A DNA stretch of 51,589 bases from a virus, in IMG/VR virus record IMGVR_UViG_3300033141_002903, positions 1 to 51,589 of that record; one strand, 5' to 3'. Numbering within the stretch: position 1 is the stretch's first letter; every line of letters begins with the position of its first letter. Shown piece after piece: positions 47,828-51,589 of the stretch. The position numbers and the translations under genes were made by a program. The notes beneath the pieces were generated by a model. That model worked only from the letters and a program-made list of their open reading frames with translations. It made no database searches and was not told where the DNA came from.

Positions 47828-48885
47828 GTGAACAAAAGTTTATAGGCTTATCTAATGAGACTCAGGCATCTACTGTGCGAGGTACAGCTATTTCAAATGC
47901 ATATACCAACCACCCTATTTTGTTCGCAGAAGAAGTAATGGATGCTGCAAAGAAAAGATTCTTCTTTGCAAATTTCATTAACATTGTCTATCTTCCACAA
48001 GGTCACCATGACTATATTGTGAAGAAAAGAACAAAATATTTGGGTAGTAGTGGTGTGACATTTGATACAAGTGAAGCTACTTCAAGCGACATTTCAAATA
48101 CTAGTTTAAGTACCCTCACAGGTGTTCAGCTAACTCCAAGTGTAGTTACAGCAAGATTCACTGTTACAAATTATGCGATTAGAACAAACGCATTCAATGT
48201 TGTCAGTGAAGCAAAAGCTGAATTATCCGAAGCAATCGGTGATAGGGTTGATAAGGCAATTGCAACTACAATGGGTGACGCAACAAGTTCTGGAGATACA
48301 ACTCAGGGAGCATTAACCCTTTACGGTGGAGATGCTACTGGTACTGACTCCTTATCAAGTGGCGACATCCTAACTACAGACTTGATTGCTAAGGCTGCAA
48401 GATACCTTAAAGATTCTGATATGTGGTATTGGAACTCAGGTACATTTACTAAGGCTACAAGCAAAAAGAATCCATGGTCAAACACACCAGATGACCCATT
48501 TGTCTTGTTTATTGGACCAGCTCAAGAGATGGCACTTAGGCAAGATTCACAATTTACTAACGCTTCTGAATATGGAGGTAATGAAGTTGTGCAAAATGGG
48601 GAAATTGGTAAGTACCTTGGAATCAGAGTTGTAGTTACAGATAATGTTGAGAGAACAGCATCTGGAAGTACTGCACCTGATGGAAATACTGCTGCTGTTG
48701 ATACAACAAGATGTATCTTATGTAAGCCAAAGAAAGCTGTAACATTGTGTTGGGGACAGGAACCTGTAATTGATATGGCTCCTATCCAATGGAGAAAACA
48801 AACATCAATCGTCCTTGAATGTGCTTACGACATCAAAGTTGTACATGATGATGCTATTGTTTTCCTAGATGTCGCAGACGAGTAA
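47824..48885 (+). CDS. HK97-fold major capsid protein (353 aa)
   Basis: N4-gp56-like pattern: AYTNHPILFAEEVMDAAKKR near the N-terminus; VTARFTVTNYAIRTNAFNVV; and FIGPAQEMALRQDSQFTNAS followed by GEIGKYLGIRVVVTDNVERT, the P-domain block of this capsid family. It forms the icosahedral shell. Only a short acidic start (no long delta domain), in keeping with a separate scaffold. Confidence 0.85.
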   Translation: MSEQKFIGLSNETQASTVRGTAISNAYTNHPILFAEEVMDAAKKRFFFANFINIVYLPQGHHDYIVKKRTKYLGSSGVTFDTSEATSSDISNTSLSTLTGVQLTPSVVTARFTVTNYAIRTNAFNVVSEAKAELSEAIGDRVDKAIATTMGDATSSGDTTQGALTLYGGDATGTDSLSSGDILTTDLIAKAARYLKDSDMWYWNSGTFTKATSKKNPWSNTPDDPFVLFIGPAQEMALRQDSQFTNASEYGGNEVVQNGEIGKYLGIRVVVTDNVERTASGSTAPDGNTAAVDTTRCILCKPKKAVTLCWGQEPVIDMAPIQWRKQTSIVLECAYDIKVVHDDAIVFLDVADE

Positions 48886-48889
48886 ATTT

Positions 48890-49020
48890 AATTTGTTTTT
48901 TTGATTGTCTTCAATTTGTTTTTTTCAGAAGACGCAAAGCAAATTGAATGTGGGAGACCCTTTTGGGTTGGCTTGGGGGTTACCTCCAAGTAACATTTCA
49001 ATTAAATATAACGGAGAAAA
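48890..49020 (+). promoter_or_regulatory. Structured leader of the decoration gene
   Basis: Two poly-T tracts (48896-48902, 48919-48925), a pseudoknot-capable pair (48907-48911 with 48929-48933; 48912-48918 with 48940-48946), ACCC-TTTT-GGGT (48957-48968) and CTTGGGGG-TTA-CCTCCAAG (48972-48990). The ribosome site GGAG at 49012-49015 follows. It may attenuate transcription or time decoration protein synthesis. Confidence 0.5.
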
Positions 49021-49024
49021 AACC

Positions 49025-49324
49025 ATGGGAAGATATGGATTACACTCGGGTTATGGAAAGTTCCAGAATATCCAGTCTGGTAAAGCCACAGTTACACTGG
49101 ATAGTAACGGTGATGGAACAAAAGCCGTAACTTTCAAAAGAAAGTTCAAAAATATTCCAGCTATAACTGTGAGTGCAGCAACACAAGACGATACCATAAC
49201 TGTTAATTATGGAAATCCAACAGTTAGCGGATTTACAATTCATTGTGATGGTGCTACTGTAACTGGAACAGATATAACTGTGAGTTATATAGCTATGGAT
49301 GACCCAGCTACTGGGTTTGCTTAA
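49025..49324 (+). CDS. Capsid decoration-like protein (99 aa)
   Basis: The start MGRYGLHSGYGKFQNIQSGK follows a GGAG ribosome site. The pattern VTFKRKFKNIPAITVSAATQ and TVSGFTIHCDGATVTGTDIT is beta-rich and resembles H-type lectin/capsid cement proteins of tailed viruses. It follows the capsid gene, as decoration proteins do. Confidence 0.65.
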   Translation: MGRYGLHSGYGKFQNIQSGKATVTLDSNGDGTKAVTFKRKFKNIPAITVSAATQDDTITVNYGNPTVSGFTIHCDGATVTGTDITVSYIAMDDPATGFA

Positions 49325-49346
49325 TTAAAATAAGGATTGAAAGAGA

Positions 49347-49643
49347 ATGAGAAAATCTGAACTTAAAACCAAATATAAAAACTTAGTTAGGCAAGGACAT
49401 CTTAGTGAGGCAGAAAAAGTTCTCAATATCCTAAGAGGTTTTTCTAGAGGAATAAAACCTAGTTCAGTTGCTAAAGTTACGAAAAAGAATATTAAGCAAG
49501 AGGATAACGAGAAGGATAAAACCTTCACTAAAGAAGATTTATTGAAACTAAGCTTCTCTGAATTGAAAAAACTTGCTAAGAAGTTTGGGGAAACTGGAAG
49601 AAGCAAGAAAGGACTTATTAGAGACATCCTTAAACATTTATAA
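49347..49643 (+). CDS. SAP/HeH-ended basic protein (98 aa)
   Basis: The C-terminal half FTKEDLLKLSFSELKKLAKK, then FGETGRSKKGLIRDILKHL is a SAP/HeH-type helix-extended-loop-helix, which binds DNA or protein. The N-terminal half is basic. Such proteins lie near portal/connector genes in many tailed viruses (Rho-N type). Role uncertain. Confidence 0.6.
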   Translation: MRKSELKTKYKNLVRQGHLSEAEKVLNILRGFSRGIKPSSVAKVTKKNIKQEDNEKDKTFTKEDLLKLSFSELKKLAKKFGETGRSKKGLIRDILKHL

Positions 49644-49659
49644 TCAGAGGAATTAAAAA

Positions 49660-49836
49660 ATGACTGTAAGCAAAACAACAAAAGGTAGGTATAACATTTA
49701 TACTAGTAGTGCTGCTACTACATCAAATGTTATTTCTGAACTTGTACAGGCTTTAAATGATGACAGTATGCACGCAGTAAGTGTTATCTACTTTAATACA
49801 ACAGACAAGACAGCAGTAGCAGAAGTTGGGAGGTAA
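49660..49836 (+). CDS. Small virion-type protein (58 aa)
   Basis: MTVSKTTKGRYNIYTSSAAT, then HAVSVIYFNTTDKTAVAEVG; beta-hairpin-like. It stands between the SAP protein and the connector. GAGG precedes the ATG by 9 bases. Unknown role. Confidence 0.55.
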   Translation: MTVSKTTKGRYNIYTSSAATTSNVISELVQALNDDSMHAVSVIYFNTTDKTAVAEVGR

Positions 49837-49838
49837 AA

Positions 49839-50492
49839 ATGGCTCTGACAACTGTTTCAGATGTTCGTCTTATCTCCAATATTACTAGTAGTGAGGTTTC
49901 TGATTCAAATATAACTAGCTTAATATCTCAGGCAACAAAGGAGATTATGAGTAAGATAAATATTAAAGTAATTCGTGAGAGAATAGAGTATATTGATAAT
50001 ACAAGGGAGAATAAGATAGATGGTTCAAATAAAACATATTATGTTAAGAATTGGAAAGGAAAATATATTGGTGATTTAAATTTAGATGGAACAATAGATA
50101 CAGATGATGTCATAGTATATGCTGTTGATTCTGATGGTACAGAGACAAAAGCAACAGTAAGTTCTGTTACATTCGATGAAGGAAAATTTGTTTTGAGTTC
50201 AGCATACAATTCAAGTTACGAATTATATGTTACTTATGCTTACACGTTTATTGACCCATCAACACCAGACCCTTTGTTAGGGTTGGCTACAGCATACTTG
50301 GTTAGTGCATATGCATATCTTAAGAGAGATTCTGGAATTGATGGCTCTGTTAAATTTGGAAACGTTACTATATCTCAAAAATTGAGTGCTTCTTATGGGG
50401 AATATTATAAAAAATATGAAGAAATAATGAGAAAACTTTTATCATATTCTGAATTAAAAGAAAATTGGAGGGAGGCATATGTCCAAATCTAA
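49839..50492 (+). CDS. Head-tail connector with a dockerin-like calcium loop (217 aa)
   Basis: The ends match gp6/gp15-type connectors: TTVSDVRLISNITSSEVSDS at the start and LGLATAYLVSAYAYLKRDSG plus YGEYYKKYEEIMRKLLSY at the end. In the middle is GDLNLDGTIDTDDVIVYAVD, a D-x-N-x-D-G-x-I-x-x-x-D calcium loop as in dockerins, followed by beta strands. Calcium could brace the connector ring. Confidence 0.7.
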   Translation: MALTTVSDVRLISNITSSEVSDSNITSLISQATKEIMSKINIKVIRERIEYIDNTRENKIDGSNKTYYVKNWKGKYIGDLNLDGTIDTDDVIVYAVDSDGTETKATVSSVTFDEGKFVLSSAYNSSYELYVTYAYTFIDPSTPDPLLGLATAYLVSAYAYLKRDSGIDGSVKFGNVTISQKLSASYGEYYKKYEEIMRKLLSYSELKENWREAYVQI

Positions 50493-50718
50493 TAGTGGTT
50501 GTGCTTATGGTAAGGTTACAAGAACTATTGTTGAAAATATGGTTAATGAATTCAAGGAGTTTAAAACAGACATTAAATCAGAATTCATTACATTGAGAAA
50601 AACCAATGAAGATTTATATAATCATTTATCAAATCGCTTACCACCATGGGCATCAATATTATTTGCTCTAGCAAGCAGTCTCATAACAGGTTTAGCAATA
50701 TACCTTGTTTCAAAATGA
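50479..50718 (+). CDS. XhlA-like small membrane protein (79 aa)
   Basis: Coiled region (MVNEFKEFKTDIKSEFITLR) and one C-terminal hydrophobic helix (SILFALASSLITGLAIYLV), the layout of XhlA-type proteins. The stop overlaps the next start by ATGA. It might act in lysis or anchoring. Confidence 0.6.
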   Translation: MSKSNSGCAYGKVTRTIVENMVNEFKEFKTDIKSEFITLRKTNEDLYNHLSNRLPPWASILFALASSLITGLAIYLVSK

Positions 50719-51589
50719 AATACATAGTTTTATTATCTTTTATAGTAATGCTTACAGGATTGGTAGTTGCAACAGACTTCACACCACAAGGAAATATCAA
50801 TTTAAGAGATTATTACAATATAACTGGAGCACAATATGTTAATGCTACAATTTACTATGGTAATGGAAGTCAACTAACAGGAGTAATAGGAAATGCAAAT
50901 AGTTCTGATTATTGGGATGGTCTAGATACTTATAATTCAACCCAAATGGAAAATAATGGAGGAATATTGAGTATTGTTATCTCTTGGTTTGAAAGCAAAT
51001 TTGATAGTCTCTTTAGTGGAAAAACAACAGATGATTTGACAGAAGGTTCAACTAACCTATATGATAATCAAAGTTGGAATGAATCACACGCCAATACCTT
51101 ATACATTCTTCAATCAAGCGAGTCAAATCTAAATGTTAATTCATCTAATTATTGGGACAACTTAAACACTCCAGCAGATATCCTCGGAAGTCAAATAAAT
51201 AATGACCTAAATTGGATAAATGCGACTTATGGGAATGCAACTTATATTTTACAGGCTGATGAATCAAATCTAAATGTCAATTCATCTGATTTCTGGGATG
51301 GTTTAAATTCTCCGAGCGATATTTATATTGGAAATTTAACAGATGATAATACATATGTAAGAGTTGATGGAGATAATATGACAGGTAATTTAGATAATAT
51401 GACAGGTAATTTAACATTGGCAAATGACCCAAGTGATTTATTTCAAGCAGCAACAAAAGGTTATGTAGATATGGCTGTTGCTTCTCTTGGCTCAAGATAT
51501 TACATGATTAATGATTCTTCTGGTATTGCTGATTATAAATTAACACAAACTACTGCATCTTCTGGAGCAGAGCAATCATTTAATAAATC
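50715..51589 (+). CDS. Tail fibre/adhesin-like protein, N-terminal part (gene spans the join)
   Basis: The ATG overlaps the previous stop as ATGA. The first 20 residues, KYIVLLSFIVMLTGLVVA, are a signal peptide, unusual for a virion fibre. Then come TDFTPQGNINLRDYYNITGA, several SSNYWDNLN-type repeats, and the fibre block DDNTYVRVDGDNMTGNL with NDPSDLFQAATKGYVDMA. The frame runs off the end and continues at base 1 of the window. The start section is like DPANN surface proteins; the MTG block is like tail fibres. Confidence 0.8.
   Translation, partial: MKYIVLLSFIVMLTGLVVATDFTPQGNINLRDYYNITGAQYVNATIYYGNGSQLTGVIGNANSSDYWDGLDTYNSTQMENNGGILSIVISWFESKFDSLFSGKTTDDLTEGSTNLYDNQSWNESHANTLYILQSSESNLNVNSSNYWDNLNTPADILGSQINNDLNWINATYGNATYILQADESNLNVNSSDFWDGLNSPSDIYIGNLTDDNTYVRVDGDNMTGNLDNMTGNLTLANDPSDLFQAATKGYVDMAVASLGSRYYMINDSSGIADYKLTQTTASSGAEQSFNK
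51372..51413 (+). repeat. 21-bp tandem duplication inside the fibre gene
   Basis: GATAATATGACAGGTAATTT plus A stands twice in a row (51372-51392, 51393-51413) and adds seven residues (DNMTGNL) in frame. The copies are identical, so the duplication is recent or selected. Confidence 0.8.
51476..51589. repeat. Terminal direct repeat, right copy
   Basis: Identical to bases 1-114; the fibre frame is continuous through it. Confidence 0.95.

Overview
This window looks like one complete genome of a tailed, HK97-fold dsDNA virus (Caudoviricetes-like) of an archaeon. The last 114 bases (51476-51589) repeat the first 114 exactly, and a tail-fibre gene runs in frame across that join, so the molecule closes as a circle of about 51,475 bp (a permuted genome assembled as a circle, or a short direct terminal repeat). 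The sequence is very AT-rich. Archaeal traits are TATA elements about 28-34 nt ahead of start codons with almost no leader (32241, 37211, 43144, 44637, 46395), a tRNA gene without encoded CCA, poly-T terminators, and many N-x-S/T sequons in secreted proteins. The LamG-bearing giant protein, the S-layer-like protein and the signal-peptide-bearing fibre resemble surface proteins of DPANN archaea (Woesearchaeota/Pacearchaeota type); that host call is inference.

Layout. (1) 43.1-51.6 kb and 0-14.5 kb, plus strand: packaging and virion genes in the order terminase large subunit, portal, prohead protease/scaffold, major capsid protein, decoration protein, connector, signal-peptide-bearing fibre, neck, tail terminator, tail tube, chaperones, tape measure, distal tail protein, giant LamG protein, gpD-like hub and small membrane/zinc proteins. 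A shared promoter core (TTTATAAACTT) precedes terL, the 106-aa membrane protein, the protease gene and the tail-terminator gene. (2) 14.6-16.1 kb, minus: S-layer-like anchored protein. (3) 16.2-20.4 kb, minus: regulators and probable replication genes (two ribbon-helix-helix proteins, winged helices, a Cdc48-type AAA+ ATPase, an HTH protein, a nuclease and zinc proteins). (4) 20.5-28.4 kb, minus: a surface-sugar cluster (GDP-mannose 4,6-dehydratase with an intein, a DegT/DnrJ aminotransferase, a cupin, two methyltransferases, a GT10-like transferase, a PAPS-type sulfotransferase and two GT-A glycosyltransferases). (5) 28.4-30.4 kb: a tRNA, an unassigned structured RNA candidate, and small genes enclosed by inverted repeats and separated by multi-hairpin elements. 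(6) 30.4-34.7 kb: short early-type genes on both strands, many with Cys pairs. (7) 34.9-43.1 kb, plus: small genes, then nucleotide and DNA metabolism (deoxyribosyltransferase-like, MazG/DUF5664-like, PD-(D/E)XK nuclease), a J-domain protein, a zincin, a Tat-type serine protease and an intein-bearing metallophosphoesterase.

Together the genes describe a virus with a siphovirus-like tail (no sheath gene seen), no recognisable DNA polymerase, primase, integrase or lysin, and a large investment in the cell surface: an anchored S-layer-like protein, exported fibre/LamG proteins, an exported protease and a deoxyamino-sugar/sulfation pathway. The least explained parts are RNA-scale: the RNA candidate beside the tRNA, the cassette-flanking inverted repeats, covarying leader hairpins, and a structured leader before the decoration gene.
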